Assembly (NCBI RefSeq): GCF_002246015.1
Contig: NZ_NOLJ01000003.1
Location: 796,743 to 860,742, forward strand
Length of the DNA stretch: 64,000 bases
Reading direction: 5' to 3'
From: Nostoc sp. 'Peltigera membranacea cyanobiont' 210A
Lineage (GTDB): Bacteria; Cyanobacteriota; Cyanobacteriia; Cyanobacteriales; Nostocaceae
A program made the translations under genes and the position numbers. Shown here in pieces: positions 18,073 through 26,958 of the stretch. The notes under the pieces are model-generated. The model searched no databases, was not told the origin of the DNA, and worked only from the letters and a program-made list of their open reading frames with translations. Position 1 is the stretch's first letter. Every line of letters begins with the position of its first letter.

Positions 18073-19746
18073 TTATTGTTGAGTATTTTTACTAATAATT
18101 ATGACTTTTGGTTCTTCATGAGGCGCACGATGGTTATCATCTGAGTTTGTAGAACCATTAATAGAATCTTCTGGTACATCATAGGCAAGTTCTGCCCCGA
18201 CTGGAACTAGTTGAAGCTTGCTGCGACGGCCTGCCATGAAACCTACAGCAGCTATTGCAACTCCTCCACCTACTCCTAGCAACCACAACGGTACTGGTAA
18301 GCTGGGCGTTTTAACTTCAGTCGCTTGTGCAGGAGCTTCTTTTGTCTCACCTTCTTTTGGCTTAGTATCACCACGCAATGATTGTGCATAAAGTTGTGGT
18401 GCGCGTTGAGTGACAATCATATCCCCTTCAAATAAGCCACTCTTAACCTCAACGACATCTCCAGAGGTTTGCCCTAAAGTTACTTCAACTGTTTGGTAAG
18501 CATTACCATTTTGTACATAAACAACTTTCTTACCATTTGCGTCAACCACTGCTGAGGTAGGAATAGCTGAAATAGCAGAGGACGTTTGCTCTGTTAAAAC
18601 TTCTAGCTCTGCGAACATTCCTGGTTTGAGTTGTCCGCGTGAGTTCTCTATCTCTGCTTGTACTGGTACGACTCTTGTTTCTCCTTCTACTGTTGTACCA
18701 ATCCGGGAAATCCGTCCCGAAAAGGTACGTTCAGGCATACTAGCTACTTTTAGAGTCACCCTTTGACCAGTTTTAACTCTACCTAAATCTTTTTCATAAA
18801 TGTTAGCTGTGGCGAAAAGCCGACTATCGTTGACAATAGTCATCAATTTGCCACCTGCATCATTAAAAGTTTGACCAATAGTAACTTCTCTATCAGCAAC
18901 CTTACCAGAGATGGGAGCGGTTACGGTCACTAATCCCTTGGAATTGGGGAGATTTCCCAGTTGAGCAAGTCGAGTTTGATAACTAGTATTACTGCGATTA
19001 ATATTTGACTTTGCTAGTTGAACTGACGCTTGGGCGCGTTTGAGTTGATTTTCTGCCGCGATAACCTCCCGACGGCTGTTAGCTTTGGTAAGTTCGGCTT
19101 TTGCCTGTGCTAGCTGGGTCTGGGATTCTAAGGCATTGCGTCGGGGTAAAGCACCTTCAGTGGCTAACTGTTTGTCTTTGTTGTACTTTTCTTGAGCAAA
19201 ATCAACTTGACTCTGTGCTTGGGCAATTTCAGAGTTGGCTATTTGTTGATATCTTTGATAATTTTGTTGAGCCAGTCTTAAGTCTGCTTGGGCCTGTTGT
19301 AAATCAGCTTGACCTTGTGCTAATTTGTCCTGAGATTCCACGCGTAATGTCACCAACCCTGGACTAGTAACTATAGCAACAGGTTGACCAAGCTTTACTG
19401 ATGCACCTGGTTCCACCAACAATTCAACAACTTTCGCCCCTTCAATTGGGGTAGTCACTTCTACTTTTTGGTTAGGAAGAGTCTCTATTTGTCCAGTAGT
19501 TTTGATGCCAATAGCTAACCGTTGACGTTGGACAGGCTCGACTTTAATCCCTAACCGTTTGGCTGTATCGGCATCAACCTGAATAGAATTATTAGTTGAA
19601 GTGGCTTCGCTTCCTCCTTGAAATTCGTCTCCATGTCCGCCATGAGCCAACACAACTGCGGGACTTGCTAATAACAATAGGCTTAGGAATGTGCCAGAAA
19701 TATAACGAATAGCTGTAGGTGTTTGGGAACGCAGAGAATTAGACAT
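18073..19746 (-). CDS. CusB/CzcB-like periplasmic adaptor of RND pump
   Basis: 557 aa, longer than usual (about 400). Signal peptide to LAHGGHGDEF, whose His residues may bind metal; lipoyl-type half VTTPIEGAKVVELLVEPG, a long alpha-helical hairpin rich in Ala/Gln (about 130-240), the second lipoyl half VTVTAPISGKVADREV, then beta-barrel and membrane-proximal domain. Unusually, a hydrophobic helix VPLWLLGVGGGVAIAAVGFM near residue 490 and a charged tail follow, so the protein may be anchored at the C-terminus. First gene of the adaptor-pump 2 operon, with a response-regulator box 104 bp upstream. Confidence 0.88.
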   Translation of the reverse strand: MSNSLRSQTPTAIRYISGTFLSLLLLASPAVVLAHGGHGDEFQGGSEATSTNNSIQVDADTAKRLGIKVEPVQRQRLAIGIKTTGQIETLPNQKVEVTTPIEGAKVVELLVEPGASVKLGQPVAIVTSPGLVTLRVESQDKLAQGQADLQQAQADLRLAQQNYQRYQQIANSEIAQAQSQVDFAQEKYNKDKQLATEGALPRRNALESQTQLAQAKAELTKANSRREVIAAENQLKRAQASVQLAKSNINRSNTSYQTRLAQLGNLPNSKGLVTVTAPISGKVADREVTIGQTFNDAGGKLMTIVNDSRLFATANIYEKDLGRVKTGQRVTLKVASMPERTFSGRISRIGTTVEGETRVVPVQAEIENSRGQLKPGMFAELEVLTEQTSSAISAIPTSAVVDANGKKVVYVQNGNAYQTVEVTLGQTSGDVVEVKSGLFEGDMIVTQRAPQLYAQSLRGDTKPKEGETKEAPAQATEVKTPSLPVPLWLLGVGGGVAIAAVGFMAGRRSKLQLVPVGAELAYDVPEDSINGSTNSDDNHRAPHEEPKVIIISKNTQQ

Positions 19747-19849
19747 CGCTACTAAAAATCCTTGAGTATGGGAGAGAAGAAATTGCGAATAGTCAAAATT
19801 ACTTTTAAGTTTTAGAAATACACTCTTTTACTAGTCTTTCATTCAAAAA

Positions 19850-19866
19850 TGAAATTAGGATGAAAT
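19850..19866 (-). promoter_or_regulatory. TTTCAT-N5-TTTCAT repeat before the adaptor-pump 2 operon
   Basis: Direct repeat 104 bp before the start at 19746, almost exactly the distance seen for pump 1 (105 bp). The constant distance supports function. Confidence 0.62.
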
Positions 19867-19984
19867 CAAGTTTTGACCGCTCTCAGAATCACATCACTCT
19901 AAACACAACTGGAATTCAAGAAAGCAAGTGTTCTCTATTTATTTGGCATTAGATACTTGCATCATGCTTCACATAGATACTTTT

Positions 19985-20212
19985 GCTTACCCTTTAGGTG
20001 ACGCTCGTACTGACGCTGGACTACTCGCTAACACCAGTTCCCTAGCTTGGGAAACCTTTTAGGGTGACGTTCCTAACGTCGTTACCACTGCGTTCGCTGC
20101 CTTCGTCTTCGTACCCCTCCGGGGAAGCAGAAGATAGCCAGTTCTCTACCCTGCGGTTTCTCCGTACTCCTGGAGCTACGCAGAGCGTTCCGTAGGGAAG
20201 CAGTACAGGACT
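19985..20212. repeat. Dispersed repeat cluster between adaptor and copM
   Basis: About 230 bp of short inverted words (CCCTCCGGGG, GTAGGGAAGCAGTAC, GGTGACGCTCGTACTGACG) similar in style to the cluster at 4074. No reading frame of interest. It fills most of the 470-bp gap and separates the copM-like gene from the adaptor promoter. Confidence 0.5.
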
Positions 20213-20216
20213 AGAC

Positions 20217-20945
20217 TCACTGGTTATACCAAGTTTTTCGCCACTGTTTCATTTGGTTAATTTCTGCTTGCTGTGAATCAATAATACTTTGAGCCAATTT
20301 CTTGATTTCAGGACGCTTAGACTTACTCACTGCATCTTGAGCCATCGTAATTGCACTTTCATGATGGGGAATCATTGCATTTATGAACCGCAAGTCAAAG
20401 TCAGCATCGGCGGCTCCTAAGTCCATATTCATCATCATGCCTTGCATTTGTTGGTGAGGCATTGGGACTGTTTTACCTGTTTTCGCATCATAAGCCACCG
20501 GGGTACTACTTGCAGAGGGATACCAAGCTGTGCGCCACTGTTTCAACTGGGCAATTTCTTTGTCTTGAGAAGAGATAATTTCCGAAGCCAGCTTTTTGAT
20601 TTCAGGACGTTTTGATTTCTCCTGTGCAACATTCGCCATCTCCACTGCTCCTTGATGGTGCGGAATCATCGCATCAATAAAGCGCAAATCATAATTAGCG
20701 TCGGCTGAACCTAAATCCATTGCCATGTTATGGTTCATCATCTCCGCACTATGATTCATCATGCTACCATCGTGATTCATCGGTTGCTTGTCGCTAGTAT
20801 CAGTAGCAGTGGTAGTAGGGTTTGATGCTTGGTTTTGGTTTTGGGAAGTAGTTGTAGAACAGGCTGTTAACAAGCCGCTGGGAACAGAGGCGATCGCTAC
20901 TAAGGTCAATGACAAAAAGCTGTTTTTTAGAGTAGAAAGTTGCAT
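20217..20945 (-). CDS. copM: CopM-like lipoprotein with two DUF305 domains
   Basis: 242 aa. Lipobox-like LLTACSTT near residue 28, a Met/His-rich stretch (MNHDGSMMNHSAEMMNHNM) and two DUF305 repeats: LRFIDAMIPHHQGAVEMA with EIAQLKQWR, then LRFINAMIPHHESAITMA with EINQMKQWR. CopM of Synechocystis, a copper-binding exported protein of this family, is encoded with CopR/CopS. Here the gene is far from the regulator but has a TTTCAT box at 21109 and also a MerR-type promoter at 20974. Two complete DUF305 units are more than CopM normally has, as I recall. Likely role: periplasmic copper binding. Confidence 0.8.
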   Translation of the reverse strand: MQLSTLKNSFLSLTLVAIASVPSGLLTACSTTTSQNQNQASNPTTTATDTSDKQPMNHDGSMMNHSAEMMNHNMAMDLGSADANYDLRFIDAMIPHHQGAVEMANVAQEKSKRPEIKKLASEIISSQDKEIAQLKQWRTAWYPSASSTPVAYDAKTGKTVPMPHQQMQGMMMNMDLGAADADFDLRFINAMIPHHESAITMAQDAVSKSKRPEIKKLAQSIIDSQQAEINQMKQWRKTWYNQ

Positions 20946-20973
20946 ACTGATTATCTAAATGTTTACTGATTTC

Positions 20974-21005
20974 ATTTTAAACTCTCCAGTCAACTAGAGA
21001 GTTAA
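20974..21005 (-). promoter_or_regulatory. MerR-type promoter of the copM-like gene
   Basis: On the minus strand -35 TTAACT (21005-21000) and -10 TAAAAT (20979-20974) are 20 bp apart, with dyad AACTCTC/GAGAGTT in the spacer, matching the promoter at 3930. Only about 30 bp precede the ATG. Confidence 0.65.
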
Positions 21006-21108
21006 CCCTTTAAGTGATTTATTTTTTGCTCAGGTAATAAAATCACCCAAGTAACTGGTTGCTTACAATGCAACTATCGTACTTACTACAGAGTTTGACA
21101 GATGAAGA

Positions 21109-21125
21109 TGAAATCAGGATGAAAT
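21109..21125 (-). promoter_or_regulatory. TTTCAT-N5-TTTCAT repeat upstream of the copM-like gene
   Basis: Direct repeat 164 bp before the start and about 100 bp upstream of the MerR-type -35. The gene therefore carries both control signals found in the island. Confidence 0.55.
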
Positions 21126-21153
21126 TAAAGGTTGCTGCCCTAGCTACAAGGAA

Positions 21154-21188
21154 TTAGAACACTGTAGTACATTACTACAGTGTTCTAA
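21154..21188. repeat. Perfect 16-bp palindrome with 3-base centre
   Basis: Arms TTAGAACACTGTAGTA and its exact complement flank CAT. No T-run follows, so it is not a classic terminator. It lies between the copM control region and the truncated deacetylase. It could be an operator or a strong RNA hairpin. The rest of 21189-21405 shows nothing. Confidence 0.7.
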
Positions 21189-21405
21189 GCTGTCGCGCAT
21201 TTAAATTTGATAATTTAGCGCCTGAAAGCGTTTCGTGTCTTAGATTGCCTTGTAAAACTAGATGACGAACAGCTTAATCCTTTTGTGACACCTCGCTTTA
21301 GTTTGCCTAGTTAGCGCCAGAGTTCATAATGTGAGAAATAATTATGTTATGGAAGTAACGTATTTAAAATAATTTACCTTTGTAATATCTATAAGGAAAT
21401 CTAAT

Positions 21406-21720
21406 ATGATAAAGCTTAAATTATTGATTGGAGGAATAGTATTCATCCCGCTAGTCGCAGTCTTATGTGACTTTGGTTTCAGAAGATTTTGGTTTTCAGA
21501 ACGCTCAGACTATCAAACATTAGTCAAAAAACCAGAACAACTCAGTGCCAGCGCGGTGAGCAATCAGCATAGTTTGGCATCTAATAAAGCCATTGTTGCA
21601 CAAGTAAACAGCGACATCTTTACAGTCCCTAATGAGTTTCAGGGAAAACTCATTCAGCAGGCACAGCTGAGTAAACCAGACAAAGTTATTGCACTGACTT
21701 TTGATGATGGCCAAATTTAG
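21406..21720 (+). pseudogene. Truncated polysaccharide deacetylase
   Basis: 104 codons: an N-terminal membrane anchor (about residues 5-24), a linker, then KPDKVIALTFDDGQI and a stop. VIALTFDDG is the first catalytic motif of NodB-type deacetylases, where the family normally continues for about 190 residues. The second motif and the His residues are absent in the following 243 bp. AAGGAAA precedes the ATG, so a short peptide may still be made. Confidence 0.6.
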
Positions 21721-21964
21721 ATAGGGGGTTTTATCACCAATAATCTTAGTAAGTTTGTGAAACAATGACAGCAAAAATTTACTTTTTTTTTGACATCTAC
21801 TTTTGTGGTAATAATATTTATGACTTGCTTTTTTGGGTATTGGTAAATATGTAGTGATAATAGAGATTTAGTAAGTAAAATTATTTATTTTTAGCTTTGG
21901 ATAAAAAGACTAGAAAATAGTTGGAGTTTACATAAGTGAACGCAGCGAAAACGGAGCTAGAGGA

Positions 21965-23074
21965 TTATGTAGTGGGGAGAGGGGAGGCTAAGGGTAAATC
22001 AATTGAGAACACACATCCTTGATGGGGGACATCGCGAACTGAGAGTATACCCTTGTTTAGCGACACGGCGCGTCGTGAAATTGTCAGCCCAATCCCCAAT
22101 CCAGATTTATCTGTTCCCATCTGAGAAAAAGCCTTAAAGAGTTCTTCCGCCTCACCAGGCGGGAGTCCTCCACATTGATCCTCTATTTCAAGCAAAACAC
22201 GCCCACCTACAGCCTTACTGCGTATCCATACAATCCCACCCTGCTTGGTGAACTTAATGGCATTTTGAACCAGATTCGATAGAGCAGATATTATTAGGTG
22301 ACGATCTATTAAAACCTCCAATTCCGGCGCTACCTCTACACGCACCTCAATTGATTTCGCACTTGCTTCAAACCATGCAGTAGCCTCAACTTCACTGACT
22401 AGGTGAATAACTCGACATCTCTGATATTGTCCGGTTGATTCGTTCCGCAGTCGCACCTCAACTAGTGAACGATCAATAATGTCTCTCATACGCCTATGGG
22501 CATTTTCAAGAAGACGAGATGTACTTCCACTGGTTGCGACTTTCCCTGTGATTATAAGTTGGGAAGCTAAACTAGCAGAGGTCAACGCATTTCGCAACTC
22601 ATGTGCTAGAAATCCAAGACGTAGAACCTCATCCCGCTCTGCATTTTCACGCTGACCTCGATTAAACTCTGTAACCGCTTCAGCGATAGCAATATCGAGG
22701 CAGAAATTTAATCGATTGAATTCACGAGGGGATGCTGTTTCACTACTATTCTCCTGAATATACTGAGTGATAGCTTGACAAAGAGCGCCGTAGCCATGAA
22801 CAACCTGAGAAATGCTGTAGCCAAGTTTTAACGACTCTTTCCCCCGGCGCTCTGCGGAGGCTCTGTGAACACTTTCTATAGAATTGTTATGTGCTTCCCC
22901 AGATTCATCTGTATCAGCATCAGCACGTAATACCTCAATGAGTTCATCGTAGAACACAGGTAATCCTTTTTCCATTTCGTCGCTCGAACTCATGGAATCG
23001 GCAAGACGCGCGATCTTTTTTGAACACAAGGCGAGAATTTCGTCACGTTCTGCTAAGAGAAATTCATGTAACAT
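21965..23074 (-). CDS. Soluble sensor histidine kinase
   Basis: 369 aa, no membrane segment. An all-helical N-terminal sensory region of about 150 residues (GYSISQVVHGYGALCQAI is like RsbRD/globin-like kinase sensors), then an H-box LGFLAHELRNAL with the phospho-His, N-box SNLVQNAIKFT, G1 EIEDQCGGLPP and G2 GIGLTISRRAV. The start is fixed by ATG after a T-rich leader. No response regulator is adjacent, so its partner is unknown. Codon use (more GCG/CGC) differs slightly from its neighbours, which may point to transfer. Confidence 0.85.
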   Translation of the reverse strand: MLHEFLLAERDEILALCSKKIARLADSMSSSDEMEKGLPVFYDELIEVLRADADTDESGEAHNNSIESVHRASAERRGKESLKLGYSISQVVHGYGALCQAITQYIQENSSETASPREFNRLNFCLDIAIAEAVTEFNRGQRENAERDEVLRLGFLAHELRNALTSASLASQLIITGKVATSGSTSRLLENAHRRMRDIIDRSLVEVRLRNESTGQYQRCRVIHLVSEVEATAWFEASAKSIEVRVEVAPELEVLIDRHLIISALSNLVQNAIKFTKQGGIVWIRSKAVGGRVLLEIEDQCGGLPPGEAEELFKAFSQMGTDKSGLGIGLTISRRAVSLNKGILSVRDVPHQGCVFSIDLPLASPLPTT

Positions 23075-23377
23075 TATGAATGTTCTTAATTTTAGACTTA
23101 TTCTACCATCAGGAGATCGTTAGAACAGCGATTGCCCAAGGGGCAGTGGCAGAGCCAATCGCACCCACCCCGATCCACCCCAGAACAATTTCCCATCCTC
23201 TCGCCGAGGCTAAGTATTTAACCTACATTCCGCACGTCATTTTATAGTATAAAAAGCGTGTTTCATTAAGGAGTATTAACTGGATATAGAAATTAGGCTT
23301 GAATTTTGATAGCTATACTAAGCCTCTAGGCTTTGTTAACCAAGCTTTGGATTAATCTCGATTTTCAGAAATCAAAT

Positions 23378-23490
23378 ACTAGTACAACACGGCGGAAATA
23401 AACCACCCATTCCAAATCAATGAAATGCTTATGCTGTATTCATTTTTAATTTTTAATTTTTAATTTTTAATTCCGCCTTGCTGTACTAAT
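23378..23490. mobile_element. MITE-like element with 20-bp inverted ends
   Basis: About 113 bp bounded by imperfect inverted ends sharing TAGTACA, then GGCGGAA (23381-23397 against 23471-23487). The interior is an AT-rich run of four TTTTTAA units. There is no coding capacity. It lies directly before a decayed coding fragment. Confidence 0.5.
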
Positions 23491-23497
23491 CTTATAC

Positions 23498-23686
23498 TCT
23501 TGTCAGACGAATTTGGATGGATGTTATCGGGAACTCTGTAATAATTTTACTGTTGCAATTGAACGTCGCGATCGCAAGAAAAAATTTATAACTCGTTGGG
23601 GAAGCTGGAATAGAGGGGGTATGGAAGTTCAAAAACGCGATGCACTCTATTTTATTCGAGAACCTTTTAATCAATGTCAAATGTAG
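23498..23686 (+). pseudogene. Coding remnant of unknown family
   Basis: An open plus-strand frame without a start codon reads CQTNLDGCYRELCNNFTVAI, ERRDRKKKFITRWGSW and ends REPFNQCQM. Composition is protein-like, but I do not recognise the family. The MITE-like element lies immediately in front, so it may have removed the 5' part. The rest of 23075-23377 shows no gene. Confidence 0.3.
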
Positions 23687-23784
23687 ATGCTCCCTCCTGC
23701 TCTTAGGCAAGACGCGATGAATCGCCGTCTCTACAATAATTAGTCTTTTGTCTTGACGGCAATTTATTGCGTCTTGGTGATGAT

Positions 23785-25071
23785 TTATGATTCTTGCAAG
23801 CGTACAGATACACTACCTGCATGGGCTGGCAAACCTTCTGCCTCTGCTAAGGTGACGGCTGCTTTACCTATTGTCTGTAATGCTTGTTTGTCACATTCTA
23901 AATAAGTAATTCGTTTGAGAAAGTCGTAGACACTCAAACCAGAGGCAAAGCGGGCAGAACGGGCAGTTGGCAGTACATGGTTGGGGCCTCCTAAATAATC
24001 GCCAATCGCTTCTGGAGTATAGCGTCCTAAAAACACGCTGCCGGCACACTTAATTTGATTGGCCAGGAGTTGCGGGTTGTCCACACACAATTCCACGTGT
24101 TCTGGAGCTAGTTGATTAAGCAGTGGTATACTCTCGGCTAAATCGCTAACCAGAATTACGGCTGCATAATTTTGCCAACTTGCACTGGCAACTTTTCTGG
24201 TGGGTAAATCGGTGAGAATTTTCTCAACAGCCTTGATTACTTGTTGCGCGAAGATTTCGGAATCAGTAATTAAAATTGACTGGGCACTAGGATCGTGTTC
24301 TGCTTGCGATAGTAAATCCCAGGCAATCCAATCTGGGTTGTTCTGGCTGTCGGCTACCACTAAAATTTCTGAAGGGCCAGCGATGCTATCAATGCCAACA
24401 GTGCCAAAGACTTGACGCTTGGCTTCAGCAACATAAGCATTACCAGGGCCAACAATTTTATCTACCGGAGCAATGCTTTCTGTACCATAAGCTAATGCTG
24501 CGATCGCTTGCGCCCCACCAATGCCATATATTTCTGTCACACCAGCAACTTGAGCAGCAGCCAATACGACAGGATTAATCTCACCGCCAGGCATCGGTAC
24601 TGTCATGACAATTCTTTCAACACCAGCAATTTTCGCTGGTAAGGCATTCATCAACAAAGAACTCGGATAGCTAGCCCGTCCCCCTGGTACATAAATTCCC
24701 ACTTGCGACAGCGCTACCCAATTCAATCCTAGTTTCACCCCGACTGCATCGGTGTAGCCAATATCTTGCGGTAGTTGTTTTTGATGGAAAGCCACAATCC
24801 TTTCAGCAGCAAATTCCAGCGCCGCCAAGACATCGGCAGGACATTGTGCCGCCTGTTCGGCAATAAAGGTTTCGCTAAAATGCAAAGACTGGAGATTGTT
24901 GCGATCAAAGCGGCTAGTATAGTCCTTGACTGCGGCATCACCACGCACTTTGACATCAGCTAGAATCTCGCGTACTGTCCCACTAACATCAACTGTAACT
25001 TCCCGGCGATCGCTTACAAGGGTTTTGAATTTGACAGAAAAATCTTTGTCGGTAGTTTGAAGTAGCTGCAT
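23785..25071 (-). CDS. hisD: Histidinol dehydrogenase
   Basis: 428 aa, the normal length. Catalyses the last two steps of histidine synthesis, L-histidinol to L-histidine with NAD. Recognisable family blocks: PGGRASYPSSLLMNALPAKI, GGAQAIAALAYGTE, VGPGNAYVAEAKR, DSIAGPSEILVVAD, LLSQAEHDP (zinc and catalytic His region), LAPEHVEL and GPNHVLPT. Stand-alone here, as usual for cyanobacterial his genes. It is a chromosomal housekeeping marker that shows the metal island is in the chromosome. Confidence 0.96.
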   Translation of the reverse strand: MQLLQTTDKDFSVKFKTLVSDRREVTVDVSGTVREILADVKVRGDAAVKDYTSRFDRNNLQSLHFSETFIAEQAAQCPADVLAALEFAAERIVAFHQKQLPQDIGYTDAVGVKLGLNWVALSQVGIYVPGGRASYPSSLLMNALPAKIAGVERIVMTVPMPGGEINPVVLAAAQVAGVTEIYGIGGAQAIAALAYGTESIAPVDKIVGPGNAYVAEAKRQVFGTVGIDSIAGPSEILVVADSQNNPDWIAWDLLSQAEHDPSAQSILITDSEIFAQQVIKAVEKILTDLPTRKVASASWQNYAAVILVSDLAESIPLLNQLAPEHVELCVDNPQLLANQIKCAGSVFLGRYTPEAIGDYLGGPNHVLPTARSARFASGLSVYDFLKRITYLECDKQALQTIGKAAVTLAEAEGLPAHAGSVSVRLQES

Positions 25072-25210
25072 GGACAGTATCTTAAAAGCAGTGAGGTCAA
25101 TAATTAGTTTAACTCCTGATTAACTTGCTCGATATGACAGTGGCTTATATGCATCACTCTTTTCAGATGTAAGCTGAAAGAAAGCACAAAAGATTATGAG
25201 TTAACATCCT

Positions 25211-25999
25211 ATGCAGCAGTCCACAAGAGGCAATTACCGGGATCTTTGGCGGCAGCTTGTTACTTTGGCTGCAATCTTTGGTGCTTTTGTTATCAACGTA
25301 GTATCGAACATTTTTCCGCTCAATGGACTTAGCATCGGGGAAATTTCCAATACTTTGTTTAAAAATGTCCTGATTATCCCTGCCAATTACGCCTTTGTTA
25401 TCTGGGGGCTGATTTACCTTGGGTTGTTTGCTTTTGGGGTATACCAAGTTCTACCTAATCAACGACATGAGCCTGATTTACGTAAGACAGGTTATCTGTT
25501 GGTGATTGCCTGTATTGCTCAAAGCATCTGGGTATATCTATTTTTGTCTCGGCTTTTTGCTCTTTCTATAATTGCAATGCTCTTGATTCTGTTGCCCCTG
25601 ATTGCTATCTATGTGCAGTTAGAAATTGGCAAATCGCGTGTACCTCGGCTGAAAAAATGGTGTATTCACTTTCCAATTAGTATTTATCTAGGCTGGATTA
25701 GCGTGGCGACCATTGTCAATGTAGCGTGTGCCTTGGATTTTCACAGGTGGAACGGTTGGGGGATTTCTGCTGTAATCTGGACTCTCATCATGGTATTGAT
25801 AGCAACAGCAGTTGCAGCAGTTATAGTTATCCAGCGTCGAGATATCGCTTATACAGGAGTAACAGTCTGGGCATTAGTAGCGATCGCACTCAAGCATTTT
25901 GATAACTCAATCCTCAGAAATACCGTATTTATTTTGGCAATTGTCCTAGTTTTAACCGCAACGATTAACAGCTTACGCACCCAACAAGAACATATTTAA
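25211..25999 (+). CDS. TspO/MBR-like membrane protein
   Basis: 262 aa with six to eight hydrophobic segments. IIPANYAFVIWGLIYLGLFA, FHRWNGWG and several Trp-containing helices match the COG3476 branch of tryptophan-rich sensory proteins. Canonical TspO is about 160 aa with five helices and binds tetrapyrroles; this branch is longer and its ligand is not known. Divergent from hisD with a 139-bp gap in which no clear promoter motif was found. Confidence 0.7.
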   Translation: MQQSTRGNYRDLWRQLVTLAAIFGAFVINVVSNIFPLNGLSIGEISNTLFKNVLIIPANYAFVIWGLIYLGLFAFGVYQVLPNQRHEPDLRKTGYLLVIACIAQSIWVYLFLSRLFALSIIAMLLILLPLIAIYVQLEIGKSRVPRLKKWCIHFPISIYLGWISVATIVNVACALDFHRWNGWGISAVIWTLIMVLIATAVAAVIVIQRRDIAYTGVTVWALVAIALKHFDNSILRNTVFILAIVLVLTATINSLRTQQEHI

Positions 26000-26163
26000 G
26001 TGTGATGACATACCCGCCCAGCGTCTTTCAAGAGAGAACTTTTTGCAAGCGTTCGTTAAGCACGCATAATAATGGTCGGTTGTTACACACACCAGTCTGA
26101 TTGTTATTAGCCAGAATAGATAGTTAGAGCCGTAATCGTCTGAAAAGACCAAAATTTATAGCA

Positions 26164-26859
26164 ATGAAAAATATTATCTCAATTGGTTGGAATAACTGGT
26201 TAAAACGGCATAAAGAATCTGTTTTATTATTTGACTCAATTGCTGCCGCTAATGAGATTGCCCTGATGCTTAACGGCCAATGGGATGGCTGCAATGGTGT
26301 AATCGTGGCTTCTAGTGATGAGGTAGCTGTTAACACTGCTGCCAAATTATTACAAGCTACATGGTGTTATCAAGGCGCATCAAAAGCTGTTTTAGACAGA
26401 GTAACAACGAATGAAATTTTACGCCGTTATGCAATCGGAGAAAGAAATTTTGTTAATGCTAATTTGAGGTGTGCAGTACTTGCATCAGTGAAGCTGAGTG
26501 AAATTAACCTAAGTTATGCCTCCTTGAATTGGGCAAACTTAAGTCAAGCCAATTTAACTAAAGCTGATTTAACAGCAGCAGACCTCAGTCAAGCTAATTT
26601 AACTAGAGCCGACTTGAGTAAAGCATACCTAATGAGGGCAAACCTAAGCGAGGCAGACTTGCAACAAGCTTCACTTCAGGGGGCTAACCTAAGTAGTGCT
26701 AACTTAAGTGAAGTCAACCTCACTGGTGCAGATTTAACAGGAGCTAATCTGTCACTAGCAGACCTAAGAGGGGCAAAGTTTCACTTGTGCAATTTGAGTG
26801 GGGCTAACCTAACAAATGCCAAGTTAATTGAAAGTGACTTAGCTTTTGCTCAACAATGA
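26164..26859 (+). CDS. Pentapeptide-repeat protein
   Basis: 231 aa. An N-terminal domain of about 95 residues without repeats (ISIGWNNWLKRHKES) is followed from about residue 100 by some 25 pentapeptides of the A(N/D)L type, for example ANLSQANLTKADLTAADLSQ. Such repeats fold as a right-handed quadrilateral beta-helix. No signal peptide, so cytosolic. Function unknown; some relatives mimic DNA and protect gyrase, but nothing here shows that. Confidence 0.85.
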   Translation: MKNIISIGWNNWLKRHKESVLLFDSIAAANEIALMLNGQWDGCNGVIVASSDEVAVNTAAKLLQATWCYQGASKAVLDRVTTNEILRRYAIGERNFVNANLRCAVLASVKLSEINLSYASLNWANLSQANLTKADLTAADLSQANLTRADLSKAYLMRANLSEADLQQASLQGANLSSANLSEVNLTGADLTGANLSLADLRGAKFHLCNLSGANLTNAKLIESDLAFAQQ

Positions 26860-26958
26860 GCGATCGCCGGACTTCCAGTATTACCTCTAGTAGTCTGTCA
26901 AGAACTAATTGACGGATAAATTCCTTGTAGAGACGGCGATTTATCGCGTCTCTCTAAC

